This document shows, one piece after another, positions 36,507-47,062 of a stretch of 64,000 bases of DNA (positions are counted from its first letter, which is position 1; each line of letters opens with the position of its first letter). A program made the translations under genes and the position numbers. Source of the DNA: Hemileia vastatrix (lineage: Eukaryota; Basidiomycota; Pucciniomycetes; Pucciniales; Zaghouaniaceae); assembly GCA_030280995.1 (NCBI GenBank), contig JASXTE010000001.1, forward strand, positions 8,465,001 through 8,529,000. The letters run 5' to 3'. The notes under the pieces were generated by a model. It saw only the letters and a program-made list of their open reading frames with translations, made no database searches and was not told where the DNA came from.

Positions 36507-38696
36507 TTATTTCTGTTTAAATTTTTTAAGAAGGGTGGATAAATTAGAAATTTCTTTTTCAGGTATCCATTTATCAAATTCATTTGATTTCCCTTTAAAT
36601 CTTAGTAAATACTCAGTTCCTTTTTCTTTAGTAAGGATTCTTTTCTTGAGTATTTTTTCAATCTCTGCTTTTTCCACAATTTCTTCAGGTTGCTTTTTAG
36701 GCCTTCCCCTTCTTTTTGGAAATAAGTCAGGATCATTTGCATGGTAAGGTTTCAATAATGAGATAGGGAAAACTGGATGTTTCCTATCATATGGAGCATA
36801 TAATATGACTTCCACTGCATTATTCCCAACCATTTTATTTACTACAAAAGGTCCTACAAAGGGATCCTTTAATTTAACATTACCTTGTAAGTTAAAATGT
36901 AGTGTTGATATGAGGACTTCATCTCCCTTTTTAAATTCAAATTCTTTATGAGATTTGTCCCACCTTTTCTTTTCATATTCAAATGCTTTTTGGATGCATT
37001 CTTCTGCATGCTTTCTACACATTTGTTGCATATGAATAAAGGATATAGTACCAGGGTGTATATCCAACCTTGGTAGTTTATTTAAATGATTTACTGGGGT
37101 ATTTGGTACATATCCCAGCCAGAGTTCAAATGGTTTCTTCTCTGTTACAGAATGAGTTGTGCTGTTATAAGCAAATTCAAGGCCAGGAATTAATGTTACC
37201 CAGTCATGTGTGAATTTCTCATTGTCTTTGTATTCTAATCCAAAGGCACAATATCTTCTGATCATATCTTCTAGAGTTTGTATCATCCTCTCAGCCAGCC
37301 CATCAGTTTGTGGATGGTGTGCTGTAGACAATTTTAATTGACAACCTGATACTTCCATCAAAGATGTCCAGAACTCTGAAGTAAATTTAGGATCTCTGTC
37401 AGAGATTATGTCTTTGGGGAACCCAGCAGTATTCATCATCTGAGTCCACCATAGTAACACCAAGTCTTTAGCAGATACCTCTTTATGGGTAGGGATAAAC
37501 TTACACATTTTTGTTAATCTATCCACTATTACCCAGCAAGAATTGAAACTTTCTTTTCCTGCTAATGGCAAGCCAGTTACAAAATCCATGTTTATAATTT
37601 CCCATGGAGCTTTTGTCTGCTCTATTTGTTGTAACAACCCAGCTCTCTTCCCAGTTAATCTCTTAGATTTCTGACAAGAGTCACATGTTTCAATGTATTT
37701 ATGTACATCCTCTTTCATGTTTATCCACCAGGCTGTATTTTTAACTCTGGTTAATGTTTTGTTAAAATCAAAATGACCAGCTAAGATGTCATCATGACAA
37801 GTACTCAACATTAACTTTTTCATAGAAGGTGGTATTACTATTACATTGCTTAACTTTTTCCTGTAATATATATATCCATCTTCAATTGATAGTTTACCTT
37901 TTTCCAACGCATTTTTATACTTTGGAGGCAAGGTTTTAATTAATGCACTCATGGAGGCATTTGTTGGATCATTAAGAATGGTAGATAGTTTAGAAAAATC
38001 TTTATCAGATGAATAATTTTCCAATATAGTTTGCATAAACTCTTCTTCTAAATCCACTATATAAATCCCAAATATATGTATAACCTCATTTTCAGGTACA
38101 TAAGCTGGGTTGTCAGCATCATTTGGCAAAGGACTTCTGGATAATAAATCCACATTTGAATGCAATGTTCCTGCTCTGTGAGTGATTGTCATTCTTCCTC
38201 TGTACTCTTGTACAGCTAGTTGCCATCTAAACATGTGCCTATTAGGTGTTTTCATGTTTAGTAATGATTTAACTGCACTGCAATCTGTCATAAGTTCAAA
38301 CTTCTGGTCTTCCAGATAGTAATGAAGTTTCTCCAAAGCCCACACCACGGCTAAACATTCTAGCTGTGTGGCACCATACCTTAATTCTGTTTTTCTTAAG
38401 GTTCTGGATATATAACAGATAACTACTTCAGATAATTTTCCATTTATTATCTGTTTCTGCTGTAAAGCAGCACCCAAACCTATGAAACTTGCATCAGTGT
38501 ACAAGATAAAAGGTAGGGTGAAATCTGGCAGTCCCAATATTGGAGCTGACATTAAACATTCCTTTAATTTATTAAAGGCGTGTTGTCTTTCATTATTCCA
38601 AATGAAAGCTTCATTCTTCCTGATTAATGTTGTTAAAGGGGCTGCAATGGATTGGTAATTTTTAATATATTGTCTATAATATCCACACATACCCAA
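36507..38696 (-). CDS. Element D RNase H-integrase-chromodomain part of Pol
   Basis: This 729-codon frame continues Pol one base out of register with the upstream part. RNase H occupies about residues 60-185 with Asp68, Glu113, Asp138 and Asp183. The integrase zinc module is H301, H308, C338, C341. The catalytic triad is Asp371 (MDFVTGLP), Asp433 (SDRDPKF) and Glu469 (GLAERM). A basic AT-hook-like KRRGRPKK starts at about 661 and a chromodomain covers about 679-729 (EYLLRFKG...DKWIPEKE). Chromodomains direct integration to marked chromatin. The sequence before Met1 is the end of RT; seven T's near 38695-38701, where six would keep the frame, cause the break. Confidence 0.93.
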   Translation of the reverse strand: MGMCGYYRQYIKNYQSIAAPLTTLIRKNEAFIWNNERQHAFNKLKECLMSAPILGLPDFTLPFILYTDASFIGLGAALQQKQIINGKLSEVVICYISRTLRKTELRYGATQLECLAVVWALEKLHYYLEDQKFELMTDCSAVKSLLNMKTPNRHMFRWQLAVQEYRGRMTITHRAGTLHSNVDLLSRSPLPNDADNPAYVPENEVIHIFGIYIVDLEEEFMQTILENYSSDKDFSKLSTILNDPTNASMSALIKTLPPKYKNALEKGKLSIEDGYIYYRKKLSNVIVIPPSMKKLMLSTCHDDILAGHFDFNKTLTRVKNTAWWINMKEDVHKYIETCDSCQKSKRLTGKRAGLLQQIEQTKAPWEIINMDFVTGLPLAGKESFNSCWVIVDRLTKMCKFIPTHKEVSAKDLVLLWWTQMMNTAGFPKDIISDRDPKFTSEFWTSLMEVSGCQLKLSTAHHPQTDGLAERMIQTLEDMIRRYCAFGLEYKDNEKFTHDWVTLIPGLEFAYNSTTHSVTEKKPFELWLGYVPNTPVNHLNKLPRLDIHPGTISFIHMQQMCRKHAEECIQKAFEYEKKRWDKSHKEFEFKKGDEVLISTLHFNLQGNVKLKDPFVGPFVVNKMVGNNAVEVILYAPYDRKHPVFPISLLKPYHANDPDLFPKRRGRPKKQPEEIVEKAEIEKILKKRILTKEKGTEYLLRFKGKSNEFDKWIPEKEISNLSTLLKKFKQK

Positions 38697-41199
38697 AAAA
38701 ACTTTGAACCTCTTTTACATTTTTATGTATCCCAATGTTTTTAATTGCTGCCACTTTATTCTGGTCAACACAAATTTGTAATCCAGATACAACATGTCCA
38801 AGTACTTTCAAGGATTGAAATCCAAACTTACATTTCTTTAATGCAATAGTCATATTAATTTCATCCATTTTTTGAAAGACTCTTTTCAGGTGATTTAAAT
38901 GTTCATCATATGTTTTTGAAAACACTATGATGTCATCAATATAGACCAATAGCCATCCTTCAACCATTTCCTGATGAAAAACACTATCCATCAATTTTTG
39001 GAAGACTGAAGGGGCATTCTTTGGGCCAAATGGCATTCTCACATACTTATATATACCCATATGTGTGGTTATTAATAAGTAATTTTGAGAATTTCTTTCC
39101 ACAGGAATCTGGTGGTAACCCTTGTTCCCATCCAGACAGGAAATATATTTTGCTCCTTGTAAAGTAGCATGGATAGAAGCTATCCTTGGTAGAGGGTAAA
39201 TATCATCTACTGTATATGTATTCAGAGCTCTATAATCACCGCATAATCTTGCCTTATCTTTTTCATAAGAGATTAATACTGGTGAAATGACACAATACTT
39301 AGGTGTTGTGTCCACTTTTTCAACAATACCCATTTCCAATAACAATTTTATATTGTCTTCAATATCTTTCCTTTTTGCAGGAGATGCTGGGTAAGGATTC
39401 TTTTTTAAGCTGCCAGGAATATTATCCAAATCACAGCTTAAAGAGATTTTCATCTCATGGTCTTTGACCAATCCTAGTTCATTTGATCCATGAGCAAATG
39501 CCATAGGATATGATTTAATCAATCTCAAAATGTCTTCTTGTTCAATTTTTGAGAGTTGAGGACTGAAAGAGGCTTTTTGGATTTCATTTTCCAATTCACC
39601 CACTTCATTGGTGGTTCTTCCACCTTGCAGTTGTTCTTCTCTAGGAGAAATGGCATCTACTGAATTTTCAGAACATATTTTGAATTTCCTTTTACCATTC
39701 ACCCCTATGGTGAAACAACTGTTTGCAGGATCTAGTTTAATGCCAAATTTTGTCAATAAATCATTGCCAATAATAAACCAATCACTACAGTTATTATTAT
39801 CCATTACTACAAATTCACAAACTGCTCTAACATATCCATTATTATATTTAAAGAATACATCAGTTTTGTATTTGCCAATTGGATTTAATACTGAACCAAA
39901 ACCCCTCCAGTTCTTTGTCTGAACAGGTTCTAGTTTTTCCTGGTACTTACTATCAAGTTTCCTTAATGCATTAAGTGAAACTACACTACCTGCAGCCCCA
40001 GTGTCAAGAATGGCATTCATTTCTTTTCCACATATGATAATAGGTGCTCTGATAGGTGTTATTTTGTAAGTGTCATGAGATACATCTTTAATTATTTCAG
40101 CTTCCTCTATGGAAGTTAAAGATGTGTCTGTATGAGGTATAGCATCATTCAGGAACATTATATCCTGTTCTAATACAAATATCTCATTTTCATCATCACT
40201 GTAAGATATGTTACTCTTGCAATCCTCACTGGATTCCACATTCTCATCTTCATGATTACTAGGTTCAGAATTTTGTGAGGTTTCAATAACATTTATTCTT
40301 TTCTTACACGTGTGACCTTTAACCCAAGGTTCATTACATTTGTAACAAGTGTTATTTTCTTGTCTCTTAGGGACAAGGGGAGCTGAAGGTTTTTTCTTTT
40401 CCACTGGTAACTTACTTGTAGTAGGTTTTACCACGTCAACACTTTGTCTGTAATTACTATACTTGGTTTCATACTTGTGGTTTAATAATATCTCATTGCA
40501 TATATTAATGAATCCAGAGGTGTCTCTGACAGTCTCAGTTCTAGCTACAATAATGTCTCTAACTGATATAGGCAACTTGTATATTATTTTTTCTTTCCAC
40601 TCTTCATAATCCATTTTTGGATCCATAGCTTTCATGATTTTTATTAAATTCATTAAGAAGACCATGGGTTTATCTCCAGCATTTGGATTATATCTGGCCC
40701 TTTCATACTGTCTTTGTTGAGTGATTCTAAATTTTGGGCCACCAAATTGCCTTTCAATTAGTGCCTTCCATTCATTCCAGGAGTAATTAATTCCCTTACT
40801 CAATACAGATTCAAACCATAATGAGGCCACATCTGTAAATAAAGATATTAACTTTGAAGTAATTTCTTCATCAGGTAATTTATATGAAAATTTTAAGTTA
40901 TCAATTCTTTGTATGAATTGTTGCCAATCAGATTTTGAATCCCCGTCAAAAGAAGGGTACTGATCTAACTTAGGCCAGTTCATTTGGCTAGTTTTAGCTT
41001 CCCTAACCTGAGGAATATTGAGTAATTCACTCACTTTAGAAAGATGATCATTAATTTCATCTTTTACTGATTTTATATTCTCAGAGCCCATGACACTATG
41101 TTCATGTTCCATCATTGGTTTATCATCAGAGTGTTTTATAAAAACTGGTACTCTTTCTACATAAGAGGTATTATCCTTTATTGTTTCAGTATTTTTCAA
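38674..41199 (-). CDS. Element D Gag-protease-reverse transcriptase
   Basis: This 841-codon frame contains the retrotransposon gag domain (about 74-240, WPKLDQYPSFDGD), a CCHC variant CYKCNEPWVKGHTC (285-298), an acidic linker, the protease with Asp399 in AILDTGAAGSVVS, and RT (about 585 onward) with Asp690 in SCLDGNKGYH and an intact YIDD at 753-756. Upstream the same frame continues through TAA 41212-41214 into the coiled-coil segment; the ATG at 41199 is therefore only the first Met after a nonsense codon. It ends at 38674 because of the T-run frameshift in VQSF(L)GMCGYY. Confidence 0.93.
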   Translation of the reverse strand: MKNTETIKDNTSYVERVPVFIKHSDDKPMMEHEHSVMGSENIKSVKDEINDHLSKVSELLNIPQVREAKTSQMNWPKLDQYPSFDGDSKSDWQQFIQRIDNLKFSYKLPDEEITSKLISLFTDVASLWFESVLSKGINYSWNEWKALIERQFGGPKFRITQQRQYERARYNPNAGDKPMVFLMNLIKIMKAMDPKMDYEEWKEKIIYKLPISVRDIIVARTETVRDTSGFINICNEILLNHKYETKYSNYRQSVDVVKPTTSKLPVEKKKPSAPLVPKRQENNTCYKCNEPWVKGHTCKKRINVIETSQNSEPSNHEDENVESSEDCKSNISYSDDENEIFVLEQDIMFLNDAIPHTDTSLTSIEEAEIIKDVSHDTYKITPIRAPIIICGKEMNAILDTGAAGSVVSLNALRKLDSKYQEKLEPVQTKNWRGFGSVLNPIGKYKTDVFFKYNNGYVRAVCEFVVMDNNNCSDWFIIGNDLLTKFGIKLDPANSCFTIGVNGKRKFKICSENSVDAISPREEQLQGGRTTNEVGELENEIQKASFSPQLSKIEQEDILRLIKSYPMAFAHGSNELGLVKDHEMKISLSCDLDNIPGSLKKNPYPASPAKRKDIEDNIKLLLEMGIVEKVDTTPKYCVISPVLISYEKDKARLCGDYRALNTYTVDDIYPLPRIASIHATLQGAKYISCLDGNKGYHQIPVERNSQNYLLITTHMGIYKYVRMPFGPKNAPSVFQKLMDSVFHQEMVEGWLLVYIDDIIVFSKTYDEHLNHLKRVFQKMDEINMTIALKKCKFGFQSLKVLGHVVSGLQICVDQNKVAAIKNIGIHKNVKEVQSFFGYVWIL

Positions 41200-41211
41200 A
41201 ATGTTAGCTAC

Positions 41212-41961
41212 TTAAATTTCTACTCTTTGTAACCTATCTTTTATTACAGGTACATGAGTTAAAGTATCATTTACATTTGAAAAAGACAATTTTACACGTC
41301 CCTCTATGGTGGCCATAATATTCTGAGAATGTTCTAATTTAATTTCTAAATTTTTAATCTCAGAATTTAATCTTTTGTTTTCATTGATCAATTCATTATT
41401 TGAATTCTCAATAACTTTTAACTTATTGGCTGTTGTACTCAATGATTGTGTGATGTTTAATAATACACTTTCTGTATTATTGTTGGACTCTCTAGAGAAT
41501 TCTTCCAATTTTTCAATTCTTAATAATAATTTACTAATTATTTTTGATTCCATTGGATTTTCATTCAGAAAATATTCAATTTTTTCTGTTTTCAATTCAG
41601 AAGATTCATCATCAGGGTCAATTTTTAATTCATTTGATTCCATTTTTATATTAATAGTATTTTCCCGGTGATCAATAAAACTATGTACATTATCCTCATG
41701 TAATGACAAGTCTAACATGTTATTTTCAAATGAATAATTTTTTAAATCCTTATCAATTATATCCAATAACTCTCTATCAATTTCATTACCTATAAGTAAT
41801 TCATTGTTAGGATTATATAATTGATCTTGAGAAGATGGATGACTTACCACGGTCTTATTCCATTTCCCCTGCCTCTCCTTGGCTTTCCCCTGTAAGGGTG
41901 ACTGCTGGATCCCTGTTGAGGAGGACTGTTGTAGTTTTGGGCATACCAATCCCACTTCCAT
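41212..41961 (-). CDS. Element D Gag N-terminal coiled-coil segment
   Basis: This segment of the Gag-Pol frame has conserved GNEIDRELLDIIDKDLKN followed by a long heptad-rich helix (SKIISKLLLRIEKLEEFSRE, ENKRLNSEIKNLEIKLEH). The frame is open upstream to TAA 42106-42108 and beyond that to the ATG at 42381. Only the part from about 41789 onward is conserved with B and E; the upstream part overlaps ORF1 in another frame. The terminal TAA at 41212 differs by one base from the GAA found in element F. Confidence 0.8.
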   Translation of the reverse strand: MEVGLVCPKLQQSSSTGIQQSPLQGKAKERQGKWNKTVVSHPSSQDQLYNPNNELLIGNEIDRELLDIIDKDLKNYSFENNMLDLSLHEDNVHSFIDHRENTINIKMESNELKIDPDDESSELKTEKIEYFLNENPMESKIISKLLLRIEKLEEFSRESNNNTESVLLNITQSLSTTANKLKVIENSNNELINENKRLNSEIKNLEIKLEHSQNIMATIEGRVKLSFSNVNDTLTHVPVIKDRLQRVEI

Positions 41962-42381
41962 TTGCTTACAGTTATCTTTTGGTCCTCTTCTGGGACTGGA
42001 GGTGTTGCTGTGGTATTTGGTGCCACTGGTTGTTGATGAGACCTTATATCCACTAGAGCCTGGTTGACTTCTATAAAGCCCTGTGCCGCCCTTTTCTCCA
42101 AATTGTTAATCTGGTCTAAAATATTGTTTACTCTTATTGTTAGTGTATTCAGTAGGGTTGAGAGGGAGTGAATTTGCTCTTGTAAGGTGTTTTTGGACTT
42201 CTTTATTGACATTTGTTTTAAGAGCTTTTCCTTTTCCTCCATGGACATTGGTGGGGTGTTGTTTATTGTTACTGGTGATTCTTGACCCTCCATTTGGATG
42301 TCCTGTAACAGGTCTTTCAGCTCTAGTTCTTAAGTTATAAGGTTTTGCCTTATTACTTACAATGTCATTGTTGTCACACAT
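41844..42381 (-). CDS. Element D spliced ORF1 (+1 frame), intact
   Basis: Exon 1 is 42381-42361 (MCDNNDI), the intron 42360-42303 (58 nt, GTAAGT...TTACAG), and exon 2 42302-41844 starts DIQMEGQ. The product is about 159 residues: helical MSMEEKEKLLKQMSIKK, a coiled coil (LQEQIHSLSTLLNTLTIRV), GFIEVNQALVDIR, a Pro-rich stretch, KWKWDWY, HPYRGKPRRGRG and terminal PW-stop. An ATG in strong context (AAATGG) at 42293 could also start it from unspliced RNA. It overlaps Gag in a different frame. Elements B and E have clear counterparts. No outside family is recognised; the basic C-terminus could bind RNA. A second GTAAGT donor (41847-41842) overlaps the stop codon, with branch CCTAAC and AG at 41791-41790. 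Confidence 0.75.
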
Positions 42382-43038
42382 TTTTACGTGGAATTCTAAA
42401 GAATTAAAAGTTTGAGATATGAAAAACTTCAAAAAGGAGTTTAATCAGTATTTATTAATACCACTGAAGACAATTTAATTGCTTACTTTTTGGTATGAAG
42501 TGAATCTTTAAGTGCCAAAAGTCAAATATGCTTTTTATGTGGTCACTTAATTTAACTGGTCTACAATATGTAGCCGTGTTTTTATATTAAAAAAGAAAAA
42601 CAACTGTCAGCAAGATTCTTTTTTAAATATAAATGAATTTTACAAACCAATAGAAAAGGGATTAAGAGTCTTGTAAAAAGAAAACAATTAATCAGTTTAA
42701 TTGGTTATCATCTGCAAAGATCACAAATTTAATTGGTCTATTGACAGACTCCCACTAAGAACAATTTTATGTTAAATTAGTGGTAAAAATTTTATCTGCA
42801 AAGATCACAAATTTAATTGGTCTATTGACAGACCCACTAATAACAATTATATGTTAAATTAGTGGTAAAATTGTTGATTCAATATCACAATTTTATTATA
42901 TAACAGGGCTTCTTTTTCTGAAATCACTATATAAGTGACCCCAACCTGTTGTAATTATCCAAATATTTCTATAGGGATATTATTTACGTGCACCTTCTCT
43001 TGAAAATTTCACTTACAGGATTATAACAGAATTCTTGA

Positions 43039-43053
43039 GGAAAGGTCCCCGAT
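43039..43053 (-). promoter_or_regulatory. Probable primer-binding site of D
   Basis: ATCGGGGACCTTTCC abuts the 5' LTR on the coding strand and aligns with the equivalent site in B and E. It is not complementary to the inferred RNA start, so self-priming as in element G is not supported. Confidence 0.55.
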
Positions 43054-44554
43054 TGTCAGGCTAAGGTCAAGTACAAAGACGTGAACTAGCTTGAATGGTC
43101 AGTTGTCTAGAAGATTTTAATGGTCCTATATGAATACTGTAGATTTAATCCACTAAGTTGTAAAATATAATCAAATATAAAGGTCTCAGTAAGATAATTC
43201 TCACTATTCTTATATATGGCTTACAATCTTTATAGTTGGTAGAAAAATAGATTATATAAATTCAGATACTATTCAAAAGTCTTATAAAAGTACTAATTGA
43301 TATGTATTGTAATTGGTTTGGTTATATTGGTTAAATTGTAATGATAAAGAATGTAGAAACACAACCCAAAAACCTCCTTCTTTTATACACACTGAGTTCC
43401 CCAATGATTCCCTTGATGTACCACCCAATACACAGTTAATGACGCCTCTAAACAACTAATAGACATGCCCATCAACATTCCCAGTAACCCATGACATAAT
43501 TAGAAGAGTAACAACCGCCAAAATCCTGTAATAATAAGGGAAATCCATCAAAATTAAAGAAAAAGACAAAAAGAGAGTATATGCGTATAAAACAATAATA
43601 TTAAAGACTAAAGGAGACTTTTTAAGGTTAATAATAGCTTAATAATAAGGGGGATTGACTGTAGAAATAATGGGGCTAATCCTGACATTATACTACGTGA
43701 AATTCCCATTCAAAAATAACCAAAATTGACTGAGAAACCACCCAAAAACTTAAAAAAGAGCGTGAGATGTGGGGTAACTACATGCAGTTCTTGGCAGGCG
43801 CTTGCACGGGTAAATCCTTGACTAAAATTAGGCGAATTTAAGCGTGGTGATGAAATAAAGTGCCAAGAGTGAGGTTATTAATGAAATTAGTGCATATAAA
43901 CAAGGTCAATGCATTATTAATTAAGCTAGGACACTAAATAAGCGCCTGTTGCCTATTTTAGTGTGTTTCCCCACAGTGGGCGTAGAATGTGGGGTAATTA
44001 TAGTGTGAAAAAGCTAACTTTGCTAAAAATGAAGCTATTCACATGGGAAAAAAGCAGGAAGTATGTGGCCAGTACACAGAAGCCATTTCTGGCATAAAAA
44101 ACACCAAATTTGAAAAGTGTTATTTTTATGCATTTAAATAGCCAAATCAATAGTTCTAAGTGAGCCCAATTGATCTGTCAAAGCGCAATTTTGATATTCT
44201 CAATTTTATAGCGCATATAGTCAACTTTTAAGTGAAATAAAGCGCATTTCTTGTTTTTTGCATAAAACAATGAATATAACAGCTTTAAGTGTACTTAAAA
44301 ATTATGTAGCCTTATACTTAATATTCTTAAGATTACCCTAACATATTCCAACTTAATATTAAGTACATAAGACCTATAAAAGGTGGATATATGCGTGTAT
44401 ATAGGGTGTTATAATGGCATTTTTTGTGTATTATCATAATTTTACTTATGTATACTATTTGCGTACTCTTATTTATTATTCCCATGTATAGTTCATGTTT
44501 TTAACATAACTTATAATTACTTTTTACTCAGTCCTGGAGATATACAGGCTGACA
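43054..44554 (-). repeat. Element D 5' LTR
   Basis: 1501 bp. A TATAAAAG box on the coding strand lies at about 43387-43380 and is the likely promoter. Confidence 0.97.
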
Positions 44555-44574
44555 GAAAACCTACTGTTCTAATT

Positions 44575-45000
44575 TGCCTTCCCCCCTACCCCAGCTAATT
44601 TACAGAGATTTGAAACCCTTAAGCTTCAAAACAACTATTTCCACTCCCTGCCCCAGAAATTTCCACTCCCCCCCAAATTTACCTTTTCACTTTTCTCTCA
44701 ACCCCTTTTTCTTTCCATATCACCCCTTTTAATTCACATGGAATAAAAGGGATGGGATGGAGAGCAAAAGTAGTGAGTTGAGGTGGGGTGGGGAAGAGTG
44801 GGGTAAAGAGGGTATTAAAAGTAGTTTTAAGGTGAGAAAATTGAGTGATTTTGGGTGAAGTGGGATAAAGAGGGTAAAAAAAGGGGCCAAAGTGATTGGA
44901 AGAGAAGAGGAATTTGGATAGTGAAGTAAGATCTAAAAGACAGAAAAAATTTCAGAGGGGGGAAGAATATGATACACAATCCAGGAGAGAGACATATTTA
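44575..45000. repeat. Second pyrimidine-to-purine switch block
   Basis: C/T-rich sequence to about 44730 flips to G/A-rich sequence, with ACCCCTTTTA / TAAAAGGGAT around the switch. It resembles the block at 15021-15689. The rest of 44555-45244 is AT-rich without a gene. Confidence 0.45.
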
Positions 45001-45244
45001 TAGAAAGATTTTTGAAAAAGTACAATATATATATATATATATATGATATAATATAACTTTTGGAAATTATAATGGAAAAAACCACCCAAAAATCTCTATA
45101 TATTTTGTACAATTTCTGCTAGCCTTATGGTTTATTCTCATGAAAATAAAAACCTAATATATTTTATATAATGTTGATAATGGTAAGCTATATTTAAGTG
45201 AAATTTTACACACATATTTTTATTACTTTTAATAATATGGTATA

Positions 45245-46364
45245 TGTCAGCCAGGCTATTCCAGGAGTCCAGTAAATGATATGTAACTTATAAGACCTGA
45301 AAGAGGGGGTAAGAATTGTATTTAATGTATATAAATTAATATTTTATTTCATAATAAAATTATATAAGTATTTTATTACATACAAGTGTTATATTAATTT
45401 TATTGGTAATATAAATTTTTTATATACATTTAAATTTAACATAATATAATATATTCTACAAATAATGGCGCATTTTTTATGTATTTAATAATTATAAATT
45501 TATATTTAATTAATTAAAAACATATATTATAATTATAAGTGTAAAATTTACTTATAATATAATTAAATTAATTAATTATATTTATATATTAAATATCATT
45601 TCTTATAATATTAAACAATAATTAATGATGCTTCTTTTGACCTATAATTGTGTCAGGAAAAACTAATTAATACTAAATTGAAATAAATTACATATTTGTT
45701 GTGTCAGAATATTTTTTTGTTTCACTTAAAAATCCTTAAATCAGACTGTACCATCTGTTTTGAATGATTTTTCTCATAGTTCCTATGTTCCAGGCTTGTT
45801 TAGTTATTCACTATTTTTACTTACTGATTTGAGAATTAATGGCGGGAAAATTGGATTCTTAATTGGGGTTTTTAATTATTTGTTTCATATTTTTCTCTAC
45901 ATTGTTATGTTTCACTTATTCTTTTTAAATTCTTGTTTTATTCTATTATGTTTCTTGTATTTACAAATATAGTAGCGCTTCAGAGGGCCCATTGCCTATA
46001 AAAAGGCGTTGGTTAATCCCCTGTAGCCCCATCACTTATTATACACTCAATAAATTAAATAAACTTTTTATATTGCGTTTATATTCTTTTTATTCGTAAT
46101 AAAATTCTAATTAAAATTCTATATAACAAATTAAAGGTTGCTTTAAGTCTGATAGTGATCATAGTGTCTGCTGCGCATAGTCCTTACATCATAATAATAT
46201 TATTAATTAATAATAACCTCATTTTTTTCACCTCTCAAGAAAACTGTCGTTGATTCCTCTCAATAAATTAAATAATCTTTTTATATTTTATTTCTTTTAT
46301 TTTCCTTCTTGTCCTCCTCCATTTCTCCACCTTTTCTTACCTACTTCTAGACGACTGACCGACA
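45245..46364 (+). repeat. Element E 5' LTR
   Basis: TGTCAGCC...ACCGACA. A TATAAAAA box at 45997-46004 lies in a GC-rich pocket (GAGGGCCCATTGCC) and predicts an RNA start near 46028. A 70-codon hydrophobic frame at 45760 recurs in the other LTR only because LTRs are copies. Confidence 0.95.
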
Positions 46365-46379
46365 ACTGAGGGCCTTTCC
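46365..46379 (+). promoter_or_regulatory. Probable primer-binding site of E
   Basis: ACTGAGGGCCTTTCC directly follows the 5' LTR and aligns with the same position in B and D. The primer identity is not clear. From 46380 to 47062 is an AU-rich untranslated leader with no gene seen. Confidence 0.55.
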
Positions 46380-47062
46380 AAACGACAACGACGATGGAGC
46401 CTGGCGACGAACGACAAAACTCACAGACCACCTAGCAAAAAACAAAACTTTTGCCGCGACTGTGTTTCGAACTTGGGTCCGATTTCTTAGGTTTATATTA
46501 TATTAATTCTTACATTATTTTGAAGTGATTTTTCGATCACTATAGTAAGTTCACCTTTGCACCTCTCACTCATATTACTATATTTTTACTGCAATAACAG
46601 TGATTGTGGCTTAATTGCTGATTCACTGAGTGTAAATGTTCAATTATTAAAATTTTTATTTTCCTAGTTGACCATTATAGAGTGTTAAATCCTCTTAGTC
46701 CTAGAAGAATTGACATTTTTATTAATACAAATTGAATTATTAATTTAATTTTTTATTATTATTAATTATTGTTAATTTTGGTTGACTTAAAAGTAATTTG
46801 TGCTTAGTCCCAAATATATTACCATATTTAATATTGGTGATTAATTGGTTGAATTAACTTGATTGTTTATTCCCAATTTAACCTTGCAATCCATTTTTAA
46901 AAAAAAAAAATTAATTTTTTATAATTATTACTTTATATTGAAATTTTTTTTTCTATAATTTAATTAATAAAATTTTTTTATATTATTATTTGGAGCAATT
47001 ATTAACTAACTTTTATTATTTTTTTTAAAAAATAAAAAGTAAATTAAAATCTTCCCACTATT

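Larger units (their letters stand above)
34824..44554 (-). mobile_element. Chromovirus element D, complete and young
   Basis: Two 1501-bp LTRs differ at about five positions by eye, and a 5-bp target duplication GAAAA lies at 34819-34823 and 44555-44559. The internal region encodes Gag-Pol and spliced ORF1 on the minus strand. Only two in-frame stops and one homopolymer frameshift separate it from a continuous Gag-Pol frame. Confidence 0.97.

Noticed and set aside
45760..45972. 70-codon frame duplicated at 53778-53990
   Set aside because: Both lie in the same position of the two E LTRs, so duplication is explained by LTR identity, not selection.
46365..46379. Self-priming in E and D as in G
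   Set aside because: The sequence after the LTR is not complementary to the RNA start predicted from the TATA box.
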